This document shows, piece after piece, positions 1-8,793 of a stretch of 39,528 nt of DNA (within the stretch, counting starts at the first letter, position 1; every line of letters begins with the position of its first letter). Source of the stretch: Bacillota bacterium (GTDB taxonomy: Bacteria > Bacillota > Limnochordia > DTU080 > JAAYLA01); NCBI GenBank assembly GCA_012522135.1, contig JAAYLA010000210.1, positions 1 to 39,528 of the forward strand, in the 5' to 3' direction. The translations under genes and the position numbers were made by a program. The notes under the pieces were generated by a model, which did no database searches, was not told the DNA's origin, and saw nothing but the letters and a program-made list of their open reading frames with translations.

Positions 1-33
1 ACAAAACAATGCAGCAGGAAGGATGGATGTCCG

Positions 34-258
34 TTGCGGAAGGCGTCTCGTTACGCGTTGCTGGCGCTGATGGTCGTCGTCTTGCTCGTCGCCGCGGCCA
101 GGCTAAGGGCACTGAACACGGCGGCACGGGATGTACTTGTCACGGGCGCTTGGGCCGTCGGAGGCGTCCTCGCGCTCTTTGCCGTCCTTACCGGAGTCGG
201 CAAGGGTATCGGTGCGCTCGCCGGCCGGGAGGAGGACACGAACGAAGAAGGGCCGTGA
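34..258 (+). CDS. Small two-helix membrane protein, unknown function
   Basis: A 74-residue reading frame begins with TTG, behind an AGGAAGG ribosome site about ten bases upstream. Two hydrophobic stretches, at about residues 7-25 and 34-56, look like transmembrane helices. The short C-terminal tail is acidic (REEDTNEEGP). I do not recognise the family. The hydrophobic pattern and the good ribosome site support a real gene, but nothing in the sequence gives a function. It converges on the CDGSH gene on the other strand, with 44 bases between the two stops. Overlapping frames here lack this membrane pattern and are treated as shadows. Confidence 0.55.
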   Translation: MRKASRYALLALMVVVLLVAAARLRALNTAARDVLVTGAWAVGGVLALFAVLTGVGKGIGALAGREEDTNEEGP

Positions 259-302
259 CGCCTCGGCCACGGCCCGAAACAATACCTATGCCACGAGAGC
301 GG

Positions 303-500
303 TTACTTGGCGCGGACGGTGCTTTCGAAACCTTGCCGGTGCGAGCCGTCGCAGAACGGTTTGTTTTTCGATAGACCACAGCGACAAAGGGCGAACTGTT
401 CGCGCGTCTCAAAAGCATTGCCTTCGGCATCGACGAGCTGTACCTCTCCCGAAACGAGCAAAGGCCCGTTGTCTCGAACCGTAATAGTCGCCTTGGCCAC
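303..500 (-). CDS. CDGSH-type iron-sulfur domain protein
   Basis: This 65-residue protein carries the CDGSH (mitoNEET-type) cluster motif in full. C39, C41 and C50 with H54 form the pattern C-x-C-x2-S-x3-PFCDGSH. Family members bind a redox-active [2Fe-2S] cluster through three Cys and one His and act in electron transfer or iron-sulfur handling; the specific partner here is unknown. The N-terminal half (TITVRDNGPLLVSGEV) is the usual small beta domain preceding the motif in bacterial members. The start is GTG with GGAGGTG nine bases upstream. No signal peptide is visible, so it should be cytosolic. It stands alone on the minus strand, about 200 bases downstream of the HAD gene stop, and that gap shows nothing I can name. 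Confidence 0.9.
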   Translation of the reverse strand: MAKATITVRDNGPLLVSGEVQLVDAEGNAFETREQFALCRCGLSKNKPFCDGSHRQGFESTVRAK

Positions 501-704
501 GGTCGACGCACCTCCGACGAATGAATTTTGCGTAGGCCGCGCAGCGATCCGCCTTCTGCTGCGGCGCGGCTTCTTCCCCCTTCACCTTACCTGGAAAAAG
601 CTTCCATGTCAAACGGTGCGCCCCTCAGGACGGGAAGAACCAGCCGTCGCATCCCCAGCACGATTTGCCGGTACGAAGGTTGTCGCGTCCCCGGTAAACT
701 TTCC

Positions 705-1373
705 TTATACCCGCTCCGCATTTTTCGCCAGACGTATTAGATCGGCCAATGGCAGGTCGGCTAAGGAGTTTAACTTTAGGTCGGCAAAACTGAAGTCCAA
801 ATGTTTCGTGAGGGTGCTCGGCACGGCAACGCAGTATATCCCCGCGGCCACCGCCGCCCGGGCACCGTGGGGCGAGTCTTCAAAGGCAATAGCTTCATCC
901 GGCCGGGCGTCGAGGGCGCTGAGCGCCGACAAATATAGATCCGGCGCGGGCTTTGCCTTCTCGACGTCCTCGGCGCACCGGATGACGTCGAACCGATCGA
1001 GGAGGCCCTTGCGCGCCAGATGGCCCTCTACCCACTCATGGGACGAGTTGGAAGCCACACCGAGGAGGAGTCCCCGGTCGCGGGCTTCGTCCAGATATTC
1101 GAGAACGCCGGGCAAGATCGGCAGTTCCTCAATGATCTCCATGGTGCGCCTGCGCCGCTGCGCTTGCACTTTTGCGCGGTCGACGGGCCGGCCGATGAGC
1201 CCCTCCAAATATGCGACCGGATCGAAGTAACCCTGAGCCGAACCGACGACGTCGGCCCATACCTCCAACGTGAGCTCGGCGCCGTGGCCCGCGTAGACTT
1301 CACGCCATGCTTCGAACTCCGCTACCTCCGTGTCCACTATCAAGCCGTCAAAATCGAAAATAAGCGCTTTCAT
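705..1373 (-). CDS. HAD-superfamily hydrolase, beta-phosphoglucomutase-like
   Basis: A 222-residue HAD phosphatase. Motif I is at the N-terminus (ALIFDFDGLIVDTE, nucleophile D7 and acid D9 of DFDG). It is followed by a helical cap, motif II near SNSSHEWVE, a motif III lysine in the stretch ending EKAKPAPDLY, and motif IV EDSPHGARAA. This arrangement matches the beta-phosphoglucomutase/phosphoglycolate phosphatase branch that dephosphorylates small sugar phosphates, but the substrate cannot be read from sequence. I chose the ATG at 1373, preceded by AAGGGG with six bases between, over an in-frame TTG two codons upstream. It lies about 120 bases beyond lpdA on the same strand, separated by a hairpin, so it is probably transcribed apart from the pdh operon or as weak read-through. 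Confidence 0.88.
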   Translation of the reverse strand: MKALIFDFDGLIVDTEVAEFEAWREVYAGHGAELTLEVWADVVGSAQGYFDPVAYLEGLIGRPVDRAKVQAQRRRRTMEIIEELPILPGVLEYLDEARDRGLLLGVASNSSHEWVEGHLARKGLLDRFDVIRCAEDVEKAKPAPDLYLSALSALDARPDEAIAFEDSPHGARAAVAAGIYCVAVPSTLTKHLDFSFADLKLNSLADLPLADLIRLAKNAERV

Positions 1374-1440
1374 GTCCAACCCCTTACGCCAAACTCTTGC
1401 GGGCGCCCCGGATCGTGCGCAAGGCGCCCTATTGCGGAAA

Positions 1441-1466
1441 GAGCATCGACCCTTCGGCCGATGCTC
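1441..1466 (-). terminator. Hairpin after lpdA, probable terminator
   Basis: On the minus strand an eight-base-pair stem (GAGCATCG with CGATGCTC) closes a ten-base loop that can itself pair further. It is followed by TTTCC. It sits 32 bases past the lpdA stop, which is where a terminator for the pdh operon would be. The T run is short, so termination may be partial. Confidence 0.45.
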
Positions 1467-1497
1467 CTTGCCCGCTAGGTATTCGTCCGCTTCGTCT

Positions 1498-2916
1498 TCA
1501 GCGCTTCGGCCGGTACATGTGAATGCTCTGACCGAAAACCCCTTGCGCCGCCTCCATGATCGTTTCCGACAGGGTGGGATGCGGGTGAATGCTCAGCTCA
1601 AGATCAGCAGGCACTGCCGCCATCTCGATGGCCAGGATCAGCTCGCCGATCAGTTCGCCCGCTCCGGGACCGACGATGCCGGCACCGACGATCTGTTCCG
1701 TTTCGGCGTCGACGATCAGCTTCGTCACGCCGTCGATGCGGTCCAGCGTGATAGCGCGGCCGGAAGCACCCCACGGGAAGCGGACCACGTGTACATTCCG
1801 GTTCTGCTCCTTCGCTTCCGCTTCCGTAAGTCCTGCCCAAGCGAGCTCGGGATCGGTGAACATGACCGCAGGAATCACCTTGGGCTCGAAGGCTACGTTC
1901 TTGCCGGAGATGACCTCCGCCGCGACGATGCCTTCGTGAGAGGCTTTGTGCGCGAGCATGGGACCGGGGGTGACGTCTCCGATAGCGAAGATGTGGGGAT
2001 CGTCGGTCCGGCGCTGCGCGTCGACCTGAATGAAGCCTCGCTCGTCCACCTTTACCTTCGTGTTCTCGAGGCCCAAATCGGCCGTGTTGGGCCGGCGACC
2101 GATGGCCACGAGGACGCGGTCGAAAAGCTGTTCGGGCTGTTCGACTTTGTCGCCCTCAAACCGCACACGCACCTTTTCACCCTCGATTGTCATCTCGGCG
2201 ACCCGGGTGCCGAGTAGGATCGCTTCGAAGGTCTTCCTTAACTGACGCGAAAGGACGCTTACAAGGTCGCGGTCGGCGCCGGGCAGCATGTCGGGCAATG
2301 CCTCGGCCACCGTTACCTGCGAGCCGAGCGCAGCGTAAACCGAGCCGAGTTCGAGGCCGATGTACCCTGCCCCGACGACGAGCAGGCGCTCCGGAATATC
2401 CGGCAGATCCAAAGCGGCAGTCGAGTCCATGATGCGAGGCGAGTCGGGCGTTCCGGGCAGCCGAACGGGGCTCGATCCGGTTGCCACGATCGCGTGCTCG
2501 AAAGTGATCTCGCGTGTTCCTCCGTCGACGAGGTCGACGTGGAGCCGGTTGCTGCCGAGAAACTTGCCGCGGCCTTGGATATGTTCGATCTTCCGCTGCT
2601 TCGTCAACGTGCCGGTTCCTTGGGTAAGCCGCTTGACGACGTTGTCCTTCCAGGCACGGATCTTGTCGAGGTCGATCTGAGGCTCGCCGAAGGTAATGCC
2701 CCACGCCGCGGCCTGCTTGGCGTCGTTCAAGAGCTTGGCCACATGAAGCAATGCCTTAGAAGGAATGCACCCCCAATGGAGACACACCCCGCCTGGATTC
2801 GGCTGCGTGTCGACGAGCGTCACTTGCAGCCCTAAATCCGCTGCCTTAAACGCCGCAGCGTACCCGCCCGGTCCGCCGCCGACGACTACTACCTGCGTAG
2901 AAAGTGTTTCTGCCAT
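1498..2916 (-). CDS. lpdA: Dihydrolipoyl dehydrogenase (E3)
   Basis: E3 flavoprotein of 2-oxoacid dehydrogenase complexes, re-oxidising dihydrolipoyl groups on E2 with NAD+. The 472 residues show an N-terminal FAD-binding GGGPGGYAAA, the redox disulfide CLHWGCIPSK, a second dinucleotide fold (VVGAGYIGLELG), the FAD motif FAIGDVTPGPMLAHKA, and the C-terminal dimer-interface pair in HPHPTLSE. The tryptophan in CLHWGC replaces the small residue found in common Bacillus enzymes. The start is the ATG at 2916 with GGAGGG upstream; a longer in-frame extension overlaps aceF and lacks family similarity. It starts five bases after the aceF stop, so it is the last gene of aceE-aceF-lpdA. No other E3 gene is in the window, so it may also serve the neighbouring bkd complex. 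Confidence 0.96.
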   Translation of the reverse strand: MAETLSTQVVVVGGGPGGYAAAFKAADLGLQVTLVDTQPNPGGVCLHWGCIPSKALLHVAKLLNDAKQAAAWGITFGEPQIDLDKIRAWKDNVVKRLTQGTGTLTKQRKIEHIQGRGKFLGSNRLHVDLVDGGTREITFEHAIVATGSSPVRLPGTPDSPRIMDSTAALDLPDIPERLLVVGAGYIGLELGSVYAALGSQVTVAEALPDMLPGADRDLVSVLSRQLRKTFEAILLGTRVAEMTIEGEKVRVRFEGDKVEQPEQLFDRVLVAIGRRPNTADLGLENTKVKVDERGFIQVDAQRRTDDPHIFAIGDVTPGPMLAHKASHEGIVAAEVISGKNVAFEPKVIPAVMFTDPELAWAGLTEAEAKEQNRNVHVVRFPWGASGRAITLDRIDGVTKLIVDAETEQIVGAGIVGPGAGELIGELILAIEMAAVPADLELSIHPHPTLSETIMEAAQGVFGQSIHMYRPKR

Positions 2917-2921
2917 GTTGA

Positions 2922-4313
2922 TTAACCCTCCAAAGCGAGTAGGAGCGGATCCTCCAATACACCTTTCAGCCACCGCACGAAGCGTGCGGCGTCGGCACCG
3001 TCGATGATGCGATGATCGTACGACAACGACAGCGGGAGCATCGTGCGCGGCACGAACTCGCCGTCACGGTAGACCGGCTCGACCTTGCTGCGGGCCACGC
3101 CGAGGATCGCCACCTCGGGCCAGTTCACGATCGGCGTAAAGTACTCCCCGCCGATACCGCCCAGGTTGGAGACGGTAAACGTCGCACCCGACATATCCTC
3201 TAACGTCAGCTTCTTGTCCCTGGCCTTCGCCGAGATCTCGCCGAGCTCGACAGCGATTTGCGCGATGCTCTTCTTGTCGGTGTCCCGTATGACCGGTACC
3301 AGCAGGCCACGGTCCGTATCGACGGCGACGCCGATATGGTAGTACTTCTTGTAGATGATCTCGTTCGTCTCCATGTCGATGCTGGCGTTGAACTGCGGGA
3401 ACTCTTTTAGAGCCGCGGTCACCGCCTTGATCAAGATGGCCGTCATGGTCAGCTTGCCGCCCATCTCCTGCACCTTGGGCGCGTAGGCCTTGCGGAACTT
3501 CTCCATCTCCGTGACGTCGGCCTTGTCATGGTGCGTGACGTGGGGAATCGTGACCCAAGCGTAGCTCAGATGGTTCGCTGTCGTCTTGCGTACGCCCGTC
3601 ATGGGCACGCGCTCAATCGCACCCCACTTTTCGAAATCGGGCAAAGCACGTGCCGCCGCAGCGGGTGCAGGGGCAGCGGCCGCCGGTGCGGTTTCAGGCG
3701 CCGCAGCCGCAGGCGGCGCCTCGGCACTACGGCTGCGGGCATACGCCTTGACATCTTCGATGGAGATGCGCCCCGAAGGTCCAGTGCCTTTCACCTGACG
3801 AATGTCGACGCCGATTTCCCGGGCGAACCGCCGCACCGAAGGCGCAGCGGGCACCAGGTGGCCCGGATCCGATTCTTCCGGCTCCGGCGCCGCGACGGCA
3901 GGAGCCGCCGCAGTTACGGGCGCGGCCACCTCCACGGGTTCGGCCGCGGCGGCAGGCGCTGCCGGCTCGGCAGGCGGCGCTGAAGCCACGGGCTCCGTCC
4001 CTTCCTGCGCCGCTCCGGCCTGCTCGGCGGGCGCAGCTGCCGCCGGAGCCGCCGGCTCGGACGCAGCAGCACCCTCCGCAGGTGCCAGCGTGAGCACGAG
4101 CTGCCCGGTCGACACCTCGTCGCCTTCCTTTACGTGAATCTGCTGTACTACGCCGGCCACCGTCGAAGGCACTTCGACCGCGGCCTTGTCCGTCTCCACC
4201 TCGATGACCGGATCGCCTTCGGAGATGGTGTCTCCGACGGACACAATCACCTTGACGACCGTCGCGGAATCCACACCCTCTTGCAAAACGGGAAGTTTAA
4301 ACTCGAGAGCCAT
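2922..4313 (-). CDS. aceF: Pyruvate dehydrogenase E2, dihydrolipoyl acetyltransferase
   Basis: E2 core of the pyruvate dehydrogenase complex, 463 residues. A single N-terminal lipoyl domain has its attachment lysine at K43 ([13 protein letters not shown]). A flexible Ala/Pro/Glu-rich linker follows (about residues 80-150), then the peripheral subunit-binding domain ([20 protein letters not shown]), another Ala/Pro linker and the catalytic acyltransferase domain ending in the active-site motif SYDHRIIDG. The ATG at 4313 follows AGGAGG at good spacing; an upstream in-frame extension is GC-rich filler. It sits between aceE and lpdA. One lipoyl domain instead of the three of Escherichia coli AceF is normal for Gram-positive and many other complexes. 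Confidence 0.95.
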   Translation of the reverse strand: MALEFKLPVLQEGVDSATVVKVIVSVGDTISEGDPVIEVETDKAAVEVPSTVAGVVQQIHVKEGDEVSTGQLVLTLAPAEGAAASEPAAPAAAAPAEQAGAAQEGTEPVASAPPAEPAAPAAAAEPVEVAAPVTAAAPAVAAPEPEESDPGHLVPAAPSVRRFAREIGVDIRQVKGTGPSGRISIEDVKAYARSRSAEAPPAAAAPETAPAAAAPAPAAAARALPDFEKWGAIERVPMTGVRKTTANHLSYAWVTIPHVTHHDKADVTEMEKFRKAYAPKVQEMGGKLTMTAILIKAVTAALKEFPQFNASIDMETNEIIYKKYYHIGVAVDTDRGLLVPVIRDTDKKSIAQIAVELGEISAKARDKKLTLEDMSGATFTVSNLGGIGGEYFTPIVNWPEVAILGVARSKVEPVYRDGEFVPRTMLPLSLSYDHRIIDGADAARFVRWLKGVLEDPLLLALEG

Positions 4314-4448
4314 CGCGTTGATCCTCCTGCGGAAGGGAGTTCGTTCGGGCTGCGCCGCCTCCGCCCGGGCGCTGCGCCCAGGCGAAGGCCGCCCGGCATA
4401 CCGAACCCGCCCCTTCACGGTTGAACTTTCGGCGCGCGAGGCGCCGGC

Positions 4449-7124
4449 TCACTTTGAATGCCTTACGGGATTCACCTTGTCTGGATCGATGTTCAGATCC
4501 TTGATCGCCTTCTTCACTTGCGTCTTGCTTACCTTTCCATCCCGGTACAGCGTGTATAGCGTGGCCAACACGATGTAGCGGGCATCGACCTCGAAGTAGT
4601 CCCGCAGGGCCGCCCGCGATTCGCTCAGGCCGAAGCCGTCGGTTCCGAGGGTGTGGAACCTTCCGGGGATCCAGCGGGCGATCGACTCGGGCAACGCCTT
4701 CACGTAATCGGAAGCGGCCACGAAGACGCCTTCCTCGTCCTTCAGCAGCCGGGTCACGTAGGCCTCCTTCGGCTCGTCCGGATGCAGCATGTTCCACCGC
4801 TCCGTATCCAACGCGTCCCGGTGCAGGTTCTTGTAGCTTGTTACGCTCCATACGTCGGCCGACACGTCGTAGTCGGCCTCGAGGATCTCCGCCGCCTTCA
4901 AAGCTTCGTTCAAAATCGAACCGCTGCCGAAAAGGTGTGCCTTGTGCTTGGCTTGTTTGCCCGACTTCCGGAAGCGGTACATCCCCTTCAGGATGCCCTC
5001 TTCCACGCCTTCGGGCATCGGCGGCTGCGGATACGGCTCGTTGCCCACCGTAAGGTAATAGAACACTGTCTCCTGGTCGACGTACATCCGCTTCAAGCCA
5101 TCCCGGATGATGACGGCGATCTCGTAGGCGAACGCGGGATCGTAGGCCAGCAGGTTGGGAACGGGATAAGCGAGCAGATGGCTGTGTCCGTCCTGATGCT
5201 GCAGGCCTTCACCTGCGAGCGTCGTGCGGCCGGCCGTGCCGCCTACCAAGAAGCCTTTGGTCATCATGTCGGCTGCCGCCCAAATCAAGTCGCCGATGCG
5301 CTGAAAGCCGAACATCGAGTAGTAAGTGAAGAAGGGGATCGTGTTGATACCCCGAGTGGCGTACGCCGTGCCGGCCGCGATGAACGACGACATCGCACCG
5401 GCCTCGGTGATGCCCTCCTCCAGGATCTGCCCGTCCTTCTTTTCCTTGTACGGAAGGAGCGTTGCAGCGTCGACAGGTTCGTACAGCTGACCTTCGGACG
5501 AGTAGATGCCGTGCGTACGGAAAAGGGCCTCCATGCCGAACGTCCTCGCCTCGTCCGGGACGATGGGCACGATCAACTTGCCGATCTCCTTGTCCCGGAG
5601 CAGATTGCTGAGGAGCCTTACGTAAGCCATGGTCGTGCTGACCGGCCGGTCGGAACCCTTGTAGAACTCGGCGAAATGCTTCTCGTCCGGCATCGGCAAA
5701 GGCTTCGCCCGCACCTCGCGGGAAGGCAGGTAGCCGCCCAGCTCCTTGCGCCTTTCGTGCAGATAGATGATCTCGGGACTGTCGTCCTTCGGCTTGTAGA
5801 ACGGCGCGTTCGCGATCTCATCGTCCGAGATGGGAATGCCGAAACGGGTGCGGAACTCGCGCATCTCGTCCTCGTTTAGCTTCTTTTGCTGGTGCGTGAT
5901 GTTCTTGCCTTCACCGCTCTCGCCGAGGCCGTACCCCTTGATGGTCTTGGCCAAGATCACCGTGGGCTGCCCGCGGTGCTCGACGGCAGCCTTGTACGCC
6001 GCGTACACCTTCTCCGGATCGTGACCGCCCCTGCGCAACCGCTGCAGCTGCTCATCGGACAGGTGCTCTACGAGCTTCAGCAGCCGCGGGTCCTTGCCGA
6101 AGAAGTCTTTGCGGATGTAGTCGCCGCTTTCCACGGTGTATTTCTGGAACTGACCGTCGACGACTTCGTTCATGCGCTGGACTAAAAGGCCCTCGGTGTC
6201 CTTTTCCAGAAGCGGATCCCAATCGCTGCCCCAAATCACCTTGATGACGTTCCAGCCCGCGCCGCGGAATGCCGCTTCAAGCTCCTGGATTACCTTCCCG
6301 TTGCCGCGTACGGGGCCGTCGAGGCGCTGCAAGTTGCAGTTGATGACGAAGATCAGGTTGTCGAGTTTTTCCCGGGCAGCAAGGGTGATGGCGCCCAAAG
6401 TCTCGGGCTCGTCCGTCTCTCCGTCGCCCAGGAACGCCCAAACCTTCGCGTCCGACGGCTCGATGAGTCCCCGGTTTTCCAAGTAGCGCAAAAACCGCGC
6501 CTGATAGATGGCCATGATCGGCCCCAGGCCCATGGACACCGTGGGGAACTGCCAGAAGTTCGGCATCAGCCACGGATGGGGATACGACGACACGCCGCCT
6601 CCCTCACGCAGCTCACGCCGGAAGTTTTCCAGCTGCTTCTCGGTGATGCGGCCTTCGAGAAACGCGCGGGCATAAATGCCGGGGGTCGCGTGACCTTGGA
6701 AATATACCAGGTCGCCCGGGTGCTTGTCCGACGGTGCCCGGAAGAAATGGTTAAAACCTACTTCATACAACGTGGCGGCCGAAGCGTAAGTAGAAATGTG
6801 ACCGCCGATGCCGTCCTCTTCCTTGTTCGCACGCACTACCATCGCCATGGCGTTCCAGCGGATGATGCTCTTGATCCGGCGTTCGATCTCGCGACTGCCC
6901 GGATAAGGCGGCTGCTGGTGCGCCGGAATCGTGTTGATGTACGGCGTGGTGGCGGTAAAGGGGAAGCGTACGCCTCTTTGCTGCGCACGGATTTGCAGGC
7001 GTTCGAGCAGCTCTTGGGCGCGCTTTGCCCCTCCATGCTCCAGTACGTAGTCCAGGGATTCGAGCCATTCCCTGGTCTCTATGTCGACCTCGCTCAAGTT
7101 TTGAGCAATGCGAATGTCACTCAT
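4449..7124 (-). CDS. aceE: Pyruvate dehydrogenase E1, homodimeric AceE type
   Basis: Thiamine-diphosphate enzyme that decarboxylates pyruvate and acetylates the lipoyl group of E2. The 891 residues match the full-length AceE family. The N-terminus has the typical DIETREWLESL, the ThDP/Mg site is GDGETDEPETLGA (about residue 233) with the matching INCN, and the C-terminal transketolase-like region has GVEEGILKGMYRF. It is the single-chain E1 used by Proteobacteria and Actinobacteria, unlike the alpha/beta PdhAB of most Bacillales. It is the first gene of aceE-aceF-lpdA; its ATG is preceded by AAAGGACGG. A good sigma-A promoter lies about 210 bases upstream, giving a long leader. Confidence 0.97.
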   Translation of the reverse strand: MSDIRIAQNLSEVDIETREWLESLDYVLEHGGAKRAQELLERLQIRAQQRGVRFPFTATTPYINTIPAHQQPPYPGSREIERRIKSIIRWNAMAMVVRANKEEDGIGGHISTYASAATLYEVGFNHFFRAPSDKHPGDLVYFQGHATPGIYARAFLEGRITEKQLENFRRELREGGGVSSYPHPWLMPNFWQFPTVSMGLGPIMAIYQARFLRYLENRGLIEPSDAKVWAFLGDGETDEPETLGAITLAAREKLDNLIFVINCNLQRLDGPVRGNGKVIQELEAAFRGAGWNVIKVIWGSDWDPLLEKDTEGLLVQRMNEVVDGQFQKYTVESGDYIRKDFFGKDPRLLKLVEHLSDEQLQRLRRGGHDPEKVYAAYKAAVEHRGQPTVILAKTIKGYGLGESGEGKNITHQQKKLNEDEMREFRTRFGIPISDDEIANAPFYKPKDDSPEIIYLHERRKELGGYLPSREVRAKPLPMPDEKHFAEFYKGSDRPVSTTMAYVRLLSNLLRDKEIGKLIVPIVPDEARTFGMEALFRTHGIYSSEGQLYEPVDAATLLPYKEKKDGQILEEGITEAGAMSSFIAAGTAYATRGINTIPFFTYYSMFGFQRIGDLIWAAADMMTKGFLVGGTAGRTTLAGEGLQHQDGHSHLLAYPVPNLLAYDPAFAYEIAVIIRDGLKRMYVDQETVFYYLTVGNEPYPQPPMPEGVEEGILKGMYRFRKSGKQAKHKAHLFGSGSILNEALKAAEILEADYDVSADVWSVTSYKNLHRDALDTERWNMLHPDEPKEAYVTRLLKDEEGVFVAASDYVKALPESIARWIPGRFHTLGTDGFGLSESRAALRDYFEVDARYIVLATLYTLYRDGKVSKTQVKKAIKDLNIDPDKVNPVRHSK

Positions 7125-7337
7125 ACCTATACCGTCCTTTCACCTAGGCACTCCGAACGGAAACGGCTCAACCGAATGCGTCTATATACAGCTCGGGTCC
7201 CTACGGGAGAGGCGTGAAGGCGCGACAAACCCTTGCGGAGCCACTCCGTCCTAGGATCCGGCAATGCACGGCCTCCCAAACGTCAGGGACCGACCGGTGG
7301 CGCAAACATATTCTGGCAAGCGTCGTGACCCACGTCC

Positions 7338-7366
7338 ATCATAACATAACATTTGCCACTTGGCAG
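7338..7366 (-). promoter_or_regulatory. Sigma-A promoter of the aceE-aceF-lpdA operon
   Basis: On the minus strand, CTGCCA (-35, four of six consensus bases) and TATGAT (-10, five of six) are separated by exactly 17 bases. The predicted start point is near 7331, leaving a leader of roughly 207 bases before the aceE ATG. Confidence 0.6.
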
Positions 7367-7367
7367 C
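7353..7367. promoter_or_regulatory. Palindromic operator candidate over the aceE -35
   Basis: The plus strand reads TTGCCACTTGGCAGC, which contains the dyad TGCCA-N2-TGGCA (7354-7365) and covers the -35 box of the aceE promoter. A near copy, 13 of 15 positions identical, covers the predicted -35 of the bkd operon at 10870-10884. The position suggests a repressor or activator site shared by the two dehydrogenase operons. The regulator is unknown. Confidence 0.35.
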
Positions 7368-7492
7368 CCCCACAGCCTGTACGAGCGCAAATTTATCCGT
7401 TGCTCCCGTATGAATATACCAACCAAGGGCCGTAAACAGGACCACTGTCCCGACAAGTTCAGTCTACTCTGCCCGGGTGACGTTTAGTAAAC

Positions 7493-8731
7493 TTAGTACA
7501 AGGGCATCCCCTTGTGGTACGATTCGAGGCGCTGTTTGACGCTTCGCAGAAACCGTCCGCACACGGCGCCGTCCAAGATGCGGTGGTCGAGTGACACGCA
7601 TAGGTTGACCATCCAGCGGATGGCGATGCCGTCGCCGATGACGACCGGCCGGCGAGTGATCGTTTCCATGCTGAGAATGGCCGCCTGCGGGTAGTTGATG
7701 ATGGGTGCCGACAAAATCGAACCGAAAGCGCCCGTGTTGTTGATCGTGAAGGTACCGCCTTGCACGTCTTGCGGCCGCAGCTTGCCGGCCCGGGCCCGGG
7801 TCGCGAGATCGGCGACGGCCTTGGCGATGCCGGCGATGCTCAGCTGGTCGGCGTTGTGGATCACCGGTACGATGAGCCCGTCCTCCAGGTCGACGGCGAC
7901 GCCGATGTTGATCTGCTTGCGGATGACGATCTGGTCGTCCTCCCACATGGAGTTCATAATCGGGTATTCCTTCAAGGCCTCGACGGCCGCCTTGATCACG
8001 AAGGGCAGATAGGTCAAATTGACCCCCTCGCGCCGCCGAAACTCGGCCTTGATGCTCTCGCGCCACTCGACCAGGTTCGTCACATCCACTTCAACCATAG
8101 TCCAGGCGTGCGGGGCGGTCTGCACGCTGCGCACCATCCGTTGGGCGATGGCACGCCGCATGCTCGTCAGAGGCAATATCTCGTCCCTCGCATCGCGGCC
8201 GTAGGCAAATTCCTCAGCCTCCGGCGGCGCGGCCTCGCTCCGCCCGCTCCTTGTTTTCTCTTCGATCGCACGCAGCATGTCCCGCTTCGTGACGCGTCCG
8301 CCGGCACCCGTTCCCCGCACGCTCTCGGGATCGATGCCGTGTTCCCGAGCGAGGCGCCGCACGGCCGGAGAGTATCGGTGACCCTTTTCCGGATCATAAC
8401 CCGCCTTGGCAACCGCCTCCCGGGCCTTGCCGGCAGACTCGGCTCTGTCCCCTCCGTCACCTTGGCCCGGGCCCGGGCCGCGGTCGGCTCCCTCCTCGGT
8501 CGCGATGACGCAGATCACCTTGCCGACGGGAACTACTTCCCCTTCCTGCGCACACAGCTCCTCCACGACGCCGCTCACGGGCGACGGCAGATCCGTGCTC
8601 ACTTTATCCGATTCGACTTCCGCCAGCGGCTCATCGGCCCGAACGATATCGCCTGGCCTCTTCAGCCAGCGTACGATGATGCCTTCGACTACGGTCTCAC
8701 CCAGCTTGGGCATTCTGATCTCAACTGACAC
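7493..8731 (-). CDS. bkdB: Branched-chain 2-oxoacid dehydrogenase E2, lipoamide acyltransferase
   Basis: The E2 acyltransferase of a second 2-oxoacid dehydrogenase complex, 412 residues. It has a lipoyl domain with K43 (EVESDKVSTDLPSP), a charged linker, the E1/E3-binding domain (SPAVRRLAREHGIDPESVRGTG) and the catalytic domain with SLDHRILDG near the C-terminus. It lies 60 bases behind bkdAB in the same operon. The E1 partners and the MPKLGETVVEG start resemble branched-chain complexes, which make the acyl-CoA primers for branched membrane lipids, but a second pyruvate or acetoin role is not excluded. The start is GTG at 8731 with only a weak ribosome site, which is unusual in this window and may mean reinitiation from bkdAB. 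Confidence 0.88.
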   Translation of the reverse strand: MSVEIRMPKLGETVVEGIIVRWLKRPGDIVRADEPLAEVESDKVSTDLPSPVSGVVEELCAQEGEVVPVGKVICVIATEEGADRGPGPGQGDGGDRAESAGKAREAVAKAGYDPEKGHRYSPAVRRLAREHGIDPESVRGTGAGGRVTKRDMLRAIEEKTRSGRSEAAPPEAEEFAYGRDARDEILPLTSMRRAIAQRMVRSVQTAPHAWTMVEVDVTNLVEWRESIKAEFRRREGVNLTYLPFVIKAAVEALKEYPIMNSMWEDDQIVIRKQINIGVAVDLEDGLIVPVIHNADQLSIAGIAKAVADLATRARAGKLRPQDVQGGTFTINNTGAFGSILSAPIINYPQAAILSMETITRRPVVIGDGIAIRWMVNLCVSLDHRILDGAVCGRFLRSVKQRLESYHKGMPLY

Positions 8732-8793
8732 ATAAGGCGCCGCCGCGGACCTCGTTCCGCGCGGCTACCTCCTTCCCTTGCACGATAATGCGA

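Larger units (their letters stand above)
7125..7492. other. Intergenic region between bkdB and aceE
   Basis: This 368-base stretch has no convincing gene. It holds the aceE promoter and a 12-base palindrome over its -35, then about 207 bases of transcribed leader. The leader includes a small hairpin with stem CGGAG/CTCCG (7236-7248) and an AT-rich TATATA near 7193-7198 that lacks a matching -35. I see no clear factor-independent terminator directly after bkdB, so read-through from the bkd operon into the pdh operon cannot be excluded. Confidence 0.6.

Noticed and set aside
307-1230. Plus-strand frame of 307 codons over the CDGSH and HAD genes
   Set aside because: Composition is Arg/Ser/Pro-rich filler and it opposes two genes with intact catalytic motifs.
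4653-5879. Plus-strand reading frame of 408 codons opposite aceE
   Set aside because: It is antisense to a strongly conserved AceE sequence; long antisense frames are common in GC-rich genes, and it has no family features.
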